Shown here: positions 8,521-18,322 of the stretch, in pieces
Layout of the letters: each line of letters begins with the position of its first letter
Numbering within the stretch: position 1 is the stretch's first letter
From: Fluviicola sp.
Lineage (GTDB): Bacteria > Bacteroidota > Bacteroidia > Flavobacteriales_D > Crocinitomicaceae
Direction: 5' to 3'
Assembly (NCBI RefSeq): GCF_039596395.1
Contig: NZ_JBCNJT010000002.1
Span: forward strand, 310,001 to 374,000
DNA length: 64,000 nt
Program-made: the position numbers and the translations under genes
Notes under the pieces: model-generated
The model's input: the letters and a program-made list of their open reading frames with translations, nothing else
Told to the model about the DNA's origin: nothing
Databases searched by the model: none

Positions 8521-9519
8521 TTATCGAACGATGTACTTCTCAAAATCAATGTGATCCGATTGGTACAATTCCTCCTTGGTTAAACTCTTAAAATAAGCGT
8601 AAGTACGTTTCAACCCTTCTGCGCGGTCGATCTGTGGTTCCCAACCCAGTATTTCACGAGCTCTTGTGATATCCGGCTGACGTTGTTTCGGATCATCTAC
8701 CGGAAGGTCTTTGTAAATCACTTTTTGGGTCGTACCCGTCAGTTTGATAATTTCTTCTGCAAACTGGCTGATCGTGATCTCATCCGGATTCCCGATGTTT
8801 ACAGGATCTGAGCAGTCGCTGTGTAATAAACGCACGATTCCTTCCACCAGATCATCTACATAACAAAATGAACGCGTTTGGGATCCGTCTCCGAAAACCG
8901 TCAGGTCTTCACCGCGTAGCGCCTGCCCGATAAATGCAGGAAGTACGCGTCCGTCATTCAAACGCATGCGCGGACCGTAGGTATTGAAAATGCGGACAAT
9001 GCGCGTTTCAATTCCATGGAACGTATGATAAGCCATCGTGATCGCTTCCTGGAAACGTTTTGCTTCGTCGTAAACACCACGCGGACCAACCGGGTTCACA
9101 TTTCCCCAGTATTCTTCCGTTTGCGGGTGCACAGTCGGATCACCGTAAATTTCTGAAGTACTTGCGATCAGTACGCGTGCGTTCTTCACTCGCGCCAATC
9201 CCAGGCAATTGTGTATTCCCAAAGATCCAACTTTCAGGGTTTGGATCGGGATTTTCAAATAATCGATCGGGCTGGCCGGCGAAGCGAAATGCAGGATGTA
9301 ATCCAGGTTTCCCGGAACATGGATGAATTTGCTCACATCGTGGTTATAAAACTCGAAGTTTTCCAGGTGGAACAAGTGCTCGATGTTCTTCAAACGTCCT
9401 GTGATGAGATTATCCATCGCAATTACATGGTAATCGTCTTTGATAAACCGGTCACATAAATGAGACCCCAAAAATCCGGCTGCTCCGGTAATCAATATGC
9501 GTTTTCTGCCTGTATTCAT
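8521..9519 (-). CDS. UDP-glucuronate decarboxylase (UDP-xylose synthase), SDR family
   Basis: 332 residues, an extended short-chain dehydrogenase. NAD motif GAAGFLG at 12-18, the TSEIYGDP segment with active-site Ser/Thr, and catalytic Tyr150/Lys154 in YDEAK. The [11 protein letters not shown] and [13 protein letters not shown] segments match UDP-glucuronate decarboxylases closely. It converts UDP-glucuronate to UDP-xylose with internal NAD. The gene directly upstream is UDP-glucose 6-dehydrogenase, which makes its substrate, and only 1 nt separates that stop from this ATG. A dTDP-glucose 4,6-dehydratase role is less likely because the Y-E-A-K and R-G-V-Y-D region and the neighbour both favour the UXS family. 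Confidence 0.88.
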   Translation of the reverse strand: MNTGRKRILITGAAGFLGSHLCDRFIKDDYHVIAMDNLITGRLKNIEHLFHLENFEFYNHDVSKFIHVPGNLDYILHFASPASPIDYLKIPIQTLKVGSLGIHNCLGLARVKNARVLIASTSEIYGDPTVHPQTEEYWGNVNPVGPRGVYDEAKRFQEAITMAYHTFHGIETRIVRIFNTYGPRMRLNDGRVLPAFIGQALRGEDLTVFGDGSQTRSFCYVDDLVEGIVRLLHSDCSDPVNIGNPDEITISQFAEEIIKLTGTTQKVIYKDLPVDDPKQRQPDITRAREILGWEPQIDRAEGLKRTYAYFKSLTKEELYQSDHIDFEKYIVR

Positions 9520-9520
9520 G

Positions 9521-10837
9521 TTATTGCGCTACTACGGACCTGCCGATTGAATTGTAATAGAATCCTTTTTCGTTCATTTCGGAAACCTCGAACAGGTTTC
9601 TACCGTCGAAGATAACGGAATCTTTCATCAGGGACTTCATTTTATCAAAATCCGGGTTTCTGAAAACGCCCCATTCGGTGCAGATCACCAGGGCATCCGC
9701 ATCTTTCAGTGCGTCATACTCGTTGGATGCAAAAGAAATCTTTTCTCCTACCACTGCTTTCACATTTTCCATTGCTTCCGGATCGTAAGCCGTTACTTTT
9801 GCCCCTGCTGCTGTCAATGCATCGATCATATACAAAGCCGGTGCTTCGCGAATATCGTCGGTATCCGGTTTGAATGCCAGTCCCCACAAAGCAATATTCT
9901 TTCCGTTCAGATCTCCGCGGAAGAAGTTCTTCATTTTCGGGAACAAAATGGTTTTCTGCGATTCGTTTACTTCCATCACGGATTTGATGATCTCGAACGA
10001 GAAATTATGCTCCAGTCCGGAATTTACCAATGCCTGAACATCTTTCGGGAAGCAGGAACCTCCGTAACCGATTCCCGGGAACAAAAAGCGTTTGCCGATG
10101 CGTTCATCGGAACCGATCCCGATGCGTACTTTATCTACGTTCGCTCCTACCAGTTCGCAGAAGTTGGCAATTTCATTCATGAAGGTGATCTTCGTTGCCA
10201 AAAAGGCATTTGCCGCATATTTCGTGAGCTCCGCAGACTTTTCATCCATGAAAATAATCGGGTTTCCCTGACGCACGAATGGTTTGTATAACTGTTCCAT
10301 GATGCGTTCGGCGCGTTCGGAAGATGTTCCCAACACCACGCGGTCCGGTTTCATGAAATCGTCTACCGCAAATCCTTCACGCAGGAATTCCGGGTTGGAA
10401 ACCACATCAAAATCCACGGTCGCATGTTTCGCGATTGCGTTGTGTACTTTCTCTGCAGTTCCCACAGGAACCGTACTTTTATCTACAATAACTTTGTAAT
10501 CTTTCAATAATTTACCCAACTCATCTGCTACACCCAAAATGTATCTCAGGTCAGCCGAACCATCTTCTCCCGGAGGTGTTGGCAAAGCCAGGAAAATGAT
10601 TTCCGCGTCTTTAATCCCTTCTTCCAGGTTGGTAGTAAACGACAGGCGGTTTGCCTTGATGTTCCGTTCGAAAAGAACATCCAGGTGCGGTTCGTAAATG
10701 GGAACTTCCCCGTTGCGCATGCGCTCAACCTTTTTACTATCAATATCAACACATATAACCTGGTTTCCGGTTTCTGCAAAACAAGTTCCGGTAACTAAAC
10801 CGACATAACCGGTTCCAACAACAGCAATTTTTTTCAT
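9521..10837 (-). CDS. ugd: UDP-glucose 6-dehydrogenase
   Basis: 438 residues. Rossmann motif [10 protein letters not shown] at 8-17, DIDSKKV after the second strand, [13 protein letters not shown] at 85-97, the conserved Lys206, and catalytic Cys262 in [12 protein letters not shown]. It carries out the two-step NAD-dependent oxidation of UDP-glucose to UDP-glucuronate. It is the middle gene of a tight minus-strand unit, 3 nt after the aminotransferase stop and 1 nt before the UDP-glucuronate decarboxylase. The form FPKDVQALV is that of UDP-glucose rather than UDP-HexNAc enzymes, which separates it from the paralogue at 4118. Confidence 0.93.
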   Translation of the reverse strand: MKKIAVVGTGYVGLVTGTCFAETGNQVICVDIDSKKVERMRNGEVPIYEPHLDVLFERNIKANRLSFTTNLEEGIKDAEIIFLALPTPPGEDGSADLRYILGVADELGKLLKDYKVIVDKSTVPVGTAEKVHNAIAKHATVDFDVVSNPEFLREGFAVDDFMKPDRVVLGTSSERAERIMEQLYKPFVRQGNPIIFMDEKSAELTKYAANAFLATKITFMNEIANFCELVGANVDKVRIGIGSDERIGKRFLFPGIGYGGSCFPKDVQALVNSGLEHNFSFEIIKSVMEVNESQKTILFPKMKNFFRGDLNGKNIALWGLAFKPDTDDIREAPALYMIDALTAAGAKVTAYDPEAMENVKAVVGEKISFASNEYDALKDADALVICTEWGVFRNPDFDKMKSLMKDSVIFDGRNLFEVSEMNEKGFYYNSIGRSVVAQ

Positions 10838-10840
10838 GAT

Positions 10841-11974
10841 TTAGTGAGCGTTTACGAATGTGAGAATTTCAGAACAAATATAGTTCTGTTGTTCTTCGGT
10901 CATTTCAGTATGGATTGGGAATGAGATTACGTGTTTTGTCAATTCCTCCGTAACAGGCAGGTCCAGATCTCCCAGGTTGAATGATTGGAACATTCCTTGT
11001 TTGTGAGCCGGAGCCGGGTAATAAATCATCGAAGGAATATCTTTTGAAGCCAGGTAATCCTGCAATGCATTTCTATCAACTCCTTTCAGCTGAACGGTAT
11101 ATTGGTGGAATACGTGTTTGGATTTTCCATCGCGGTATGGTACCTGGATCTTGTCTGAAGCACTCAATGCACGGTCGTAAAAATCAGCCACCTGAATTCT
11201 CGCAGCCACGTATTCATCCAGTTTTGGAAGTTTTACATTCAAAATAGCTGCCTGCATGGCGTCCAGCCTGGAATTGCATCCCACTACATCGTGCTGGTAT
11301 TTCACTTTCTGACCGTGATTTGCCACCATTCTCAATTGTTCTGCCAACGCATCGTCATTGGTAAACATGGCCCCGCCGTCTCCATAACATCCTAAGTTCT
11401 TGGACGGGAAAAAGCTCGTACAGCCAATGTGTCCGATCGTTCCGAGTTTTTGGGTTTCCCCGTTTTGGAAATAATAATCGGAACCGATTCCCTGTGCGTT
11501 GTCTTCAATGACAAACAGGTTGTGTTTTTGGGCAATCGCCATAATTGCCTCCATATCGCAAGCCTGCCCGTACAAATGGACCGGAACTATTGCTTTTGTT
11601 TTCGGCGTAATTGCCGCCTCGATCTTTGCAGGATCCAGGCAAAAGGTTTTGGAATCTACATCCACAAATACAGGTGTCAATCCCAGTAATGCAATGACTT
11701 CTGTTGTTGCAATGTAGGTAAACGATGGAGTGATTACCTCATCTCCAGGTTTGAGCCCCAGAGCCATCATAGCAATTTGCAAGGCATCCGTACCGTTTGC
11801 GCACGGAATTACGTGCTTGACATTCAAATACGATTCCAATGATTTCTGGAAACGTTGTACGATTGGTCCGCCAATAAACACAGAAGAATCTAATACTTCC
11901 TGGATTGCTGAATCTATTTCGGATTTTATTGCCTGGTACTGGGTTGCCAGGTCCACCATTTGAATTTTTTTCAC
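10841..11974 (-). CDS. DegT/DnrJ/EryC1/StrS aminotransferase, WbpE-like
   Basis: 377 residues from a GTG at 11974. The N terminus MKKIQMVDL is the common form in this family, so I prefer the GTG to the ATG five codons later (11959). PLP-binding Lys192 lies in SFFPSKNLGCYGDGG, with the FTYIATTEV and VEDNAQG-like (IEDNAQGIGS) cofactor segments. WbpE members transfer an amino group from glutamate to the 3-oxo sugar made by WbpB, giving UDP-2-acetamido-3-amino-2,3-dideoxyglucuronate (family knowledge). It leads the unit wbpE-ugd-uxs. A TAATTTTG box is 40 nt upstream. The exact sugar substrate is inferred from the co-located dehydrogenase, oxidoreductase and acetyltransferase genes. Confidence 0.85.
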   Translation of the reverse strand: MKKIQMVDLATQYQAIKSEIDSAIQEVLDSSVFIGGPIVQRFQKSLESYLNVKHVIPCANGTDALQIAMMALGLKPGDEVITPSFTYIATTEVIALLGLTPVFVDVDSKTFCLDPAKIEAAITPKTKAIVPVHLYGQACDMEAIMAIAQKHNLFVIEDNAQGIGSDYYFQNGETQKLGTIGHIGCTSFFPSKNLGCYGDGGAMFTNDDALAEQLRMVANHGQKVKYQHDVVGCNSRLDAMQAAILNVKLPKLDEYVAARIQVADFYDRALSASDKIQVPYRDGKSKHVFHQYTVQLKGVDRNALQDYLASKDIPSMIYYPAPAHKQGMFQSFNLGDLDLPVTEELTKHVISFPIHTEMTEEQQNYICSEILTFVNAH

Positions 11975-12014
11975 ACGCTTAATCTATGGAGATTACTAAA
12001 ATACTCTATTCCTG

Positions 12015-12022
12015 CAAAATTA
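12015..12022 (-). promoter_or_regulatory. -7 box TAATTTTG for the wbpE-ugd-uxs unit
   Basis: Exact TAnnTTTG match on the minus strand, 40 nt upstream of the GTG start at 11974. Confidence 0.5.
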
Positions 12023-12074
12023 ATAAAAGCGGTGAATTGGGAAAACTTGAAGCAAAGTTAAATGAACTTGATTT

Positions 12075-12164
12075 CTCCCTCCTTGAGGAGGGATTAAGGG
12101 AGGTGGGAAATACCTGATCCGAACACTCATGACCACCCTCCTTTATCCTCCCTCGCAGGGAGGA
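12075..12164. repeat. Long imperfect hairpin of CTCCCTCC repeats
   Basis: The segment 12075-12106 (CTCCCTCCTTGAGGAGGG, then AAGGGAGGTGG) is largely complementary to 12133-12164 (CCACCCTCC, then CCTCCCTCGCAGGGAGG). Each arm is itself partly palindromic. It separates the carboxypeptidase gene from the wbpE unit and could stop transcription, but has no T run. It resembles a dispersed intergenic hairpin element. Confidence 0.5.
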
Positions 12165-12202
12165 ATTCTAAAATCTTCCAGGTTGGGAAGGAATGGCAAA
12201 TA

Positions 12203-13684
12203 CTACTCAGAAAGCACGATCGCGTTGAACACCTTTTCCATTTGTTCTACCGTGTATTCCGAAGAGCAGTTGAAATTATTAATGATCAGCGAAAAACAGA
12301 TTTTCTTCCCGGATTTGGTTTCCGCATATCCCGAATACGCTTTGATGCGCTTCATGGTTCCGCTTTTTGCATGTATTTTCCCTTCTGCAGGCTGATTCTT
12401 GCAAACGGAAGAAAGTGTTCCGGAAACTCCTGCAACCGGTAAAGTGGCATAAAATGCATCGAATTCTTTGGCGGTCGACATGTATTTCAGCATTTCACAG
12501 AAATGGTTGGCCGAAATGGCATTACTGCGTGACAAACCGGAACCGTCTGTGATATACAACCCGATGGTATTGATCTTTCCCGACCAATAGTTCATCATCC
12601 TGGAAATGCTGTTGTCTACCGAGCCGTTTCCGGAAGTTCCGTAACCGATCCAGCACAACACTTCCTCCGCAAAAAGGTTCACGGATTTCATATTTGTCCA
12701 CCAGGCAATGGAATTCAGGGTTTTTCCCTTGTAGGTAAAGAACAGTTTCATAGCAGCATAGCGCGTACTTGCCGAAACGATGGTTAAATTCCGTGCTGAA
12801 AGAGCCGTTTCCTTTACTTCCACTCCTTTTGCTTTCAAAACGCGTGTAAATTCCTGGGAAAAAGTCAATTCCGGGTCGGGCAAACTTCCTTTCACGGTAA
12901 ATCTTCCCAAACCTGCGCCCAAAGTCCCTGTTCCGAAGCGGTCCATGGAATACGGAGCTCCGTAGATGTAAGAGTTATCTCCCGAACCGCCTGTCTGGAT
13001 GTAATTCACATATTTCAATCCTTCAACGGACGGAGTTGTTCCTAAAAAAGTGGTTTTCGTACCGCTTTTGGCCCCTACCTGGAAATGGTAACGCAACATG
13101 TTGTCGTAGATCGGAAGCCCGGAAGCCCCAGCTCCGTAATAATTCCCCATATCACCCCAATTCCAGCCGTCTGGAGCACCTTCATAGCCAAATTCGGAAG
13201 CATCTGCCACCACAGCACCGTTGATTTTTTTGATTCCCAGTTTCACAAGCGTGTCCACCCATTTTTCCATGAATTCGGATTCTCTTCCATCGCCATTGTA
13301 ATAGCGACTTCCAAGTGCAACGTCTCCTCCGCCCCTGATCCATAAATTCCCGTTGAGCACTCCATCTTTTGTCAGTTCACCATCCAGGTAAATACGTGTT
13401 TGCGGTGCATAGTTTTTTCCCAATAACTGAAATGCGGTTGCTGTTGAAAACAACTTGGTGGTAGAAGCCGGAGGTAAAGCCAGTGAAGGATTTTTAGCTG
13501 CCAGCACCTGCCCCGTAGCACAATCCATCGCCTCAAAACTGATGGATGCATTCGCGAAATAAGCGTTGGAAGAAAAAGCATCGATTGCCGCCTGGATAGA
13601 TTGTTGGGAAAAACTGAAACTCCCCGCAAAAAGAACACTAAATCCGACAGAAACAATGCGTGATATCAACTTGAAATGAATCAT
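12203..13684 (-). CDS. dacB: D-alanyl-D-alanine carboxypeptidase/endopeptidase (PBP4/DacB family)
   Basis: 493 residues from the ATG at 13684. A further 14 in-frame codons upstream would put a charged stretch before the signal peptide, so I rejected them. Signal peptide about 1-27 (ends FSFSQ). Penicillin-binding motifs: SxxK as STTK at 74-77, SxN as SRSN in the GSGLSRSNAIS segment, and KSG in HAKSGTMKRI near the C terminus. A large insertion between the first two motifs (about 90-330) is typical of class C PBP4. It trims or cleaves peptidoglycan stem peptides in the periplasm. No exact -7 box was seen upstream. Confidence 0.9.
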   Translation of the reverse strand: MIHFKLISRIVSVGFSVLFAGSFSFSQQSIQAAIDAFSSNAYFANASISFEAMDCATGQVLAAKNPSLALPPASTTKLFSTATAFQLLGKNYAPQTRIYLDGELTKDGVLNGNLWIRGGGDVALGSRYYNGDGRESEFMEKWVDTLVKLGIKKINGAVVADASEFGYEGAPDGWNWGDMGNYYGAGASGLPIYDNMLRYHFQVGAKSGTKTTFLGTTPSVEGLKYVNYIQTGGSGDNSYIYGAPYSMDRFGTGTLGAGLGRFTVKGSLPDPELTFSQEFTRVLKAKGVEVKETALSARNLTIVSASTRYAAMKLFFTYKGKTLNSIAWWTNMKSVNLFAEEVLCWIGYGTSGNGSVDNSISRMMNYWSGKINTIGLYITDGSGLSRSNAISANHFCEMLKYMSTAKEFDAFYATLPVAGVSGTLSSVCKNQPAEGKIHAKSGTMKRIKAYSGYAETKSGKKICFSLIINNFNCSSEYTVEQMEKVFNAIVLSE

Positions 13685-13814
13685 AACGTAAAGTTCTGGT
13701 TTATCGGCTTGCAAATTTTCTGCCACTTAAAAACTTTTGAACACTTCAATCAGGAAAGTTTCCATTTGGCGGGTTCCAATTAACATTTTACAAAACATTT
13801 AGTTGGATTATCCG

Positions 13815-13822
13815 TACCTTTG
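13815..13822 (+). promoter_or_regulatory. -7 box TACCTTTG for the polysaccharide operon
   Basis: Exact TAnnTTTG match 124 nt upstream of the glycosyltransferase ATG at 13947. This implies a long leader of about 115 nt that includes TTGAAC repeats (13905-13932). Confidence 0.45.
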
Positions 13823-13946
13823 GAAAGGTTCAATAAATTACAAGAGTCAAACAAAGTTTAAGGAGTCCCAAACGGATAAAGGCACTCAAACCTGGTTGAA
13901 TTTTAAAACCATTGAACTTTTGAACTATTTAAACTGTGGATAATCA

Positions 13947-15125
13947 ATGCCAAAAGTGCTGCGAATCATTAATCGATTCAATATTGGTGGACCAACTTAC
14001 AACGCTGCTTTCTTGACGAAATTCATTTCTGAGGACTATGAAACCTTATTGGTAGGCGGTCTGCCGGAGAAAGACGAATCGGATTCCCTGCATATTTTGG
14101 AAGATTATGGTGTAAAGCCCCTGTTAATTCCGGAAATGAAGCGCATTCCGAATTTAAAATCAGACCGGGAAGCGTATCGGAAAATCAAACAGATCATCGA
14201 AGAATTCCAGCCGGACATTGTGCATACACATGCTGCAAAAGCAGGAGCACTGGGCAGAAGGGCAGCAAAAGCAGCCGGCGTTCCGGTAATCGTGCATACT
14301 TTTCACGGACATGTTTTCCATTCTTACTTCGGGAAGGCAAAAACCTGGCTGTATAAACTCATCGAACGCAGGCTTGCGAAACTTTCCACCGGGATTATTG
14401 CCATCAGTCCACTTCAAAAAGAAGAACTGAGCAGCATTCACGGGATTTGCAAAGCGGATAAGATCAAAGTTATCCCGCTTGGGTTCGACCTGCTGAAGTT
14501 CCGGGAAAACCTGGCTGAAAAACGAATGGAAACGCGCCGGAAATGGAAACTGAACGAAGATGAAGTCGCCGTGGCGATTGTAGGGAGACTGGCACCGATC
14601 AAAAACCATCAGTTATTCCTGGATGTGATTGAAATATTAGCTGAAAAGGGCGTGAAAGCGCGTTATTTTATTGTAGGCGACGGTCAGGAAAAAACAACCA
14701 TTGAACAACGGGCAAAGCAACTGGAAACCAACTATGGTTTACGGATTGAATTAACGAGTTGGATAAAAGACATTGCCACATTCAATGCCGGAATGGATAT
14801 TATCTGCCTGAGTTCGGATAATGAAGGCACACCTGTGAGCTTAATTGAGGCCCAGGCAAGCGGAGTTCCGGTCATATCAACGGATGTGGGCGGAGTAAAA
14901 GACATCCTGGATGAAGGAAATACCGGCTTTGTTGTTCCCAAAAAAGATGCCGCAGCATTTGCCGGAAAACTCCGCTTATTGATCGAAAACAAAGAAATTC
15001 GCACGAAAATGTCACAAAATGGCTGGAACTTCGTAAGAGATAAATTCCATTATACTACTTTGGTAAAAAACATGGAGAATTATTATGCTGAACTCATTGA
15101 AAAGACTCGTAAAAATGCGAAATAA
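13947..15125 (+). CDS. Glycosyltransferase family 4 (GT-B fold)
   Basis: 392 residues. The N-terminal half has the RFNIGGPTYNAAFL glycine loop and DIVHTHAAKAGALGR, and the C-terminal half has AIVGRLAPIKNH, then SSDNEGTPVSLIEAQASGVPVI, the EX7E donor-binding motif. It transfers a nucleotide-activated sugar to a lipid-linked glycan on the cytoplasmic face. The donor is unknown. It is the first gene of the plus-strand unit with wza-like, wzc-like, rfbC and a WecA-like transferase. Its last 11 nt overlap the start of the wza-like gene (ATGCGAAATAA contains both start and stop). Confidence 0.87.
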   Translation: MPKVLRIINRFNIGGPTYNAAFLTKFISEDYETLLVGGLPEKDESDSLHILEDYGVKPLLIPEMKRIPNLKSDREAYRKIKQIIEEFQPDIVHTHAAKAGALGRRAAKAAGVPVIVHTFHGHVFHSYFGKAKTWLYKLIERRLAKLSTGIIAISPLQKEELSSIHGICKADKIKVIPLGFDLLKFRENLAEKRMETRRKWKLNEDEVAVAIVGRLAPIKNHQLFLDVIEILAEKGVKARYFIVGDGQEKTTIEQRAKQLETNYGLRIELTSWIKDIATFNAGMDIICLSSDNEGTPVSLIEAQASGVPVISTDVGGVKDILDEGNTGFVVPKKDAAAFAGKLRLLIENKEIRTKMSQNGWNFVRDKFHYTTLVKNMENYYAELIEKTRKNAK

Positions 15126-15885
15126 AGGGGTATTATTTTTCTTCCTGACCGCTTTGTTCCTGGTGCAATCCTGCGGGATCAACAGCAACCTCATGTTCCG
15201 TACTCCCAAAGGAGTGAAGGAAGTAAAAGACAGCATTCCGTTAAAACCGGCTGCGGAATACAAAATTTCCCGTGATGATAAATTCACGTTCATGCTTTAT
15301 ACCAATGAAGGAGAACGGATTGTGAACGAAATGGCCGGAATGAACAAGGATGCCGTTGCAAAAACAGAGATTGAATATGTGGTAAGGCCCGACGGAAGAG
15401 CAGACCTGCCTATTCTGGGATCAACACCGGTTGCCGGATTGACCGTCAAGGAATGCGAAGACACACTTGCCAAACTGTTCGAACAGAAAAACGGGTACAA
15501 CAAACCTTTCGTACAGGTAAAACTCACCAATCAGCGGGTGATCGTATTTCCCGGAAACGGAAGTGCTGCGAAAGTTGTCCCGCTCCAAAATAACAATACC
15601 ACGCTTATGGAAGCCATCGCCCTGGCAGGTGGGATCGCCGAACGCGGAAAGGCCAGCAAGATCAAAATCATGCGAGTGGTAAACAATGTTCGCACCATGT
15701 ACGTTGTCGACCTGTCGAAAATAGAAAACCTGCAGTACGCCGATATGATTATCCAGGCCAATGATTATATTTATATTGAGCCGAAAGAGCAAGTGGGACA
15801 GGAAACGATCAAAGTGGTAGCACCGATTGTTTCGTTAATTACCAGCGGACTTGTCATCATTACCGTATTCTCAACACTGAAATAA
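15115..15885 (+). CDS. Polysaccharide export lipoprotein (Wza-like, Poly_export/SLBB)
   Basis: 256 residues from the ATG at 15115, chosen because it gives a compact lipoprotein signal (MRNKGVLFFFLTALFLVQSC, acylated Cys20). An ATG at 15085 adds ten residues and is possible. A Poly_export domain begins YKISRDDKFTFMLY, and an SLBB-type beta-grasp domain follows (VFPGNG, then TTLMEAIALAGGI). A C-terminal hydrophobic segment (VVAPIVSLITSGLVIITVF) probably spans the outer membrane. It should form the outer-membrane exit pore for the capsule or exopolysaccharide, working with the Wzc-like kinase whose GTG start is 1 nt after its stop. Confidence 0.88.
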   Translation: MRNKGVLFFFLTALFLVQSCGINSNLMFRTPKGVKEVKDSIPLKPAAEYKISRDDKFTFMLYTNEGERIVNEMAGMNKDAVAKTEIEYVVRPDGRADLPILGSTPVAGLTVKECEDTLAKLFEQKNGYNKPFVQVKLTNQRVIVFPGNGSAAKVVPLQNNNTTLMEAIALAGGIAERGKASKIKIMRVVNNVRTMYVVDLSKIENLQYADMIIQANDYIYIEPKEQVGQETIKVVAPIVSLITSGLVIITVFSTLK

Positions 15886-15886
15886 C

Positions 15887-18241
15887 GTGAATTCTTCAAA
15901 CTCATCCATATTTATCAATAAAGATTACAATCCGATCATTGTGAGCGTAATCCTTCGCCGCTATTGGTGGTGGGTTTTACTGTTGATCTTTTTGTTCCTG
16001 GGCATTGCATTCTTTTATTTGAGGTATACCAAGCCGGTCTACGATTCCAGTATGATCATACAACTGGTTGAAAAAGACCAGGGAAAAGAGTTGCTCGAAC
16101 TCGACAACATCAATAAAAACGAGGACATTTCCTCTGAAATAGAACTTCTTCGGTCTCAATTGCTTTTCGAGATGGCTATTTCGAAAATGAACATGAATGT
16201 GTCGATCTTTGCCGAAGGGAAAATTCTTACCGAAGAAAAATACCATCAAAGTACCTTCACAATACTTCCATATGCGCTTCGCGACAGCAGTTTGTGTGAC
16301 ATTCCGATTGAAGTGGAAACACTGGATAATCACCGGGTGAAACTGAGTTATACCGCAAATGGCAAAATGTATTCGAAAACTTCAGATGTGAATCAGAACA
16401 TTCACACGCAGCATTTTGACATTGCATTCAAAGTGGAGAATTGGGATGTACTCAAACAGGACGATGAGGCAAACCGTCTTTACTTTACATTCAACAACCA
16501 AAAAACGCTGGCTTCACGTCTGATCGCAAACCTGGCGGTAAATCCGATTGATGTGAATGCGAAAACGATCGAATTGCGCTACAACGGAAATAACCCCGAA
16601 TTGTGTAAAGACATTATCCAGTCCGTAACTACTACTTTCTTCAATTACGACGAAGAAATGAAGCGAAAAAGTGCGGATAATATTCTTTCGTTCATTCAGC
16701 TGCAACTGGATTCCATTTCCGGAGAACTGAAAGATTCGAAAGACAGCCTGACGGATTTCCAGCGAAAAACACACCTCGCGGATCCTGAAGCGACCGGTGG
16801 TACCCTTTCTGATAACATGGACAAATTCCAGGATATGCTTTTCGAACTGGAAAATGAACTGGCTACTTTAAAAATAGTCCATTCGAAGTTGAAATCGGAA
16901 CCGAACCGGCTGGATATTTACCGCCTGATCCCGGAAATGCTCGGTAAAAGCTTTGAGGCATCATTGACCAAGCAGATCACAGACCTGAATACCTTACTGG
17001 AGCGGAAAGAAGAATTGCTGACAAATGTTACGGAGAACAATTCGGAACTGAAAAACCTGAATTCGCGCATCCAGTCCAAAGTGCAATCCATCCGCCGAAG
17101 CGTCGAAGTAATCCAGGAACGTATTCGCTCACAAATCACTACCATCAACGGGAAAATCGGGGTGATCGAAGGAGAATACCTGAAACTTCCTCAAAAGAAA
17201 ATGGAATACAACCGCCTGAAGTCACTTCAGGACCTGAATGAAAAATACTACACGCTTCTAACCGAGAAAAAAGTCATGTATTCCATTTCCAATGCGGGCT
17301 ATACTTCCAGCAACCGGATATTGAACGACGCTTCTTTAAATACTGTTCCGGTAAGTCCGAACCGGAAACTGGTTTACGCCGGTTTCACGTTCATCGGTTT
17401 TATTTTTGGGTTTGCCCTGCTGTTCTTTAAGTACATTACTTTCAATGAGATCAACACCGTTGAAGATCTGAAACAGCTGCTTCCGGACAAAATAACGATT
17501 CTGGGGAACATCCCGCAGTTACGGGAAAGCTCTGAATTCAGCCAGTTGATGATTCACAACAATCCGAAATCGATCCTGGCAGAATCCATGCGGAATATCC
17601 GTACCAATCTCAGTTTCGTCAATGCAAATGCGCGTGTGATCGCCATTTCTTCGTCGATCTCGGGAGAAGGAAAAACCTTCGTTGCCCTGAACCTGGCGGG
17701 AATTATTGCACTTTCCGGGAAGAAAACTATCGTGATCGACCTGGATCTCAGAAAGCCGAAAGTCCATTTGGGATTGAATGTTGCCAATGACAAAGGGATC
17801 AGTAACCTGATCATTAACCAGGCAACGCTTGAAGAATGTATCCGCCACTCGGAAATTGAGAACCTGGACTTCATCAGTGCCGGGCCTATTCCTCCCAATC
17901 CTTCCGAATTGATTCTCAGCGACTCGTTTTTTGAAATATTGGAAGCCCTGAAATCCAGATACGATGTGGTTATTATTGATAATCCGCCCGTTGGTTTGGT
18001 TACAGATGGTGTTCAGATCCTGGCAAAAGCAGATGTTCCGATCTACATCTTTAAAGCACATTATTCCAAGCGTATTTTTGCAGGAAGAGTGCGTGAATTG
18101 TTTGAAATGAACCAGATTACGCATTTGAATGTCATTCTGAATGGTACCAAAGTCTTTAAAGGGAAATATGGTTACGGATATGGCTATGGTTATGGATATG
18201 GCTATTACGATGAAGAGGATAAAAAGAAGAGGAAGAAGTAG
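15887..18241 (+). CDS. Wzc-like polysaccharide co-polymerase and bacterial tyrosine kinase
   Basis: 784 residues from a GTG 1 nt after the preceding stop. Wzz domain: TM1 about 27-46 (WWWVLLLIFLFLGIAFFYL), a long coiled-coil periplasmic region, TM2 about 487-510. The cytoplasmic BY-kinase domain has Walker A SGEGKT near 592, Walker A' IVIDLDLRKP near 615 and Walker B VVIIDNPP near 694. The C terminus ends in a run of alternating Gly-Tyr (about 760-774) followed by DEEDKKKRKK, the tyrosine cluster autophosphorylated in this family. It controls export and chain length together with the Wza-like lipoprotein. A cognate low-molecular-weight tyrosine phosphatase is not in the window. Confidence 0.92.
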   Translation: MNSSNSSIFINKDYNPIIVSVILRRYWWWVLLLIFLFLGIAFFYLRYTKPVYDSSMIIQLVEKDQGKELLELDNINKNEDISSEIELLRSQLLFEMAISKMNMNVSIFAEGKILTEEKYHQSTFTILPYALRDSSLCDIPIEVETLDNHRVKLSYTANGKMYSKTSDVNQNIHTQHFDIAFKVENWDVLKQDDEANRLYFTFNNQKTLASRLIANLAVNPIDVNAKTIELRYNGNNPELCKDIIQSVTTTFFNYDEEMKRKSADNILSFIQLQLDSISGELKDSKDSLTDFQRKTHLADPEATGGTLSDNMDKFQDMLFELENELATLKIVHSKLKSEPNRLDIYRLIPEMLGKSFEASLTKQITDLNTLLERKEELLTNVTENNSELKNLNSRIQSKVQSIRRSVEVIQERIRSQITTINGKIGVIEGEYLKLPQKKMEYNRLKSLQDLNEKYYTLLTEKKVMYSISNAGYTSSNRILNDASLNTVPVSPNRKLVYAGFTFIGFIFGFALLFFKYITFNEINTVEDLKQLLPDKITILGNIPQLRESSEFSQLMIHNNPKSILAESMRNIRTNLSFVNANARVIAISSSISGEGKTFVALNLAGIIALSGKKTIVIDLDLRKPKVHLGLNVANDKGISNLIINQATLEECIRHSEIENLDFISAGPIPPNPSELILSDSFFEILEALKSRYDVVIIDNPPVGLVTDGVQILAKADVPIYIFKAHYSKRIFAGRVRELFEMNQITHLNVILNGTKVFKGKYGYGYGYGYGYGYYDEEDKKKRKK

Positions 18242-18322
18242 CGATAGTCCCCCGCGGCGGAAAGACTGAGGTTCCGTCTGAAAAGACCGCAATCTGAAGG
18301 AAGAAGAATTAAAAACAAATAA

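Noticed and set aside
12066-12199. Small coding frames in the hairpin gap before dacB's end
   Set aside because: They are built from the CTCCCTCC repeats and have no start signal or similarity.
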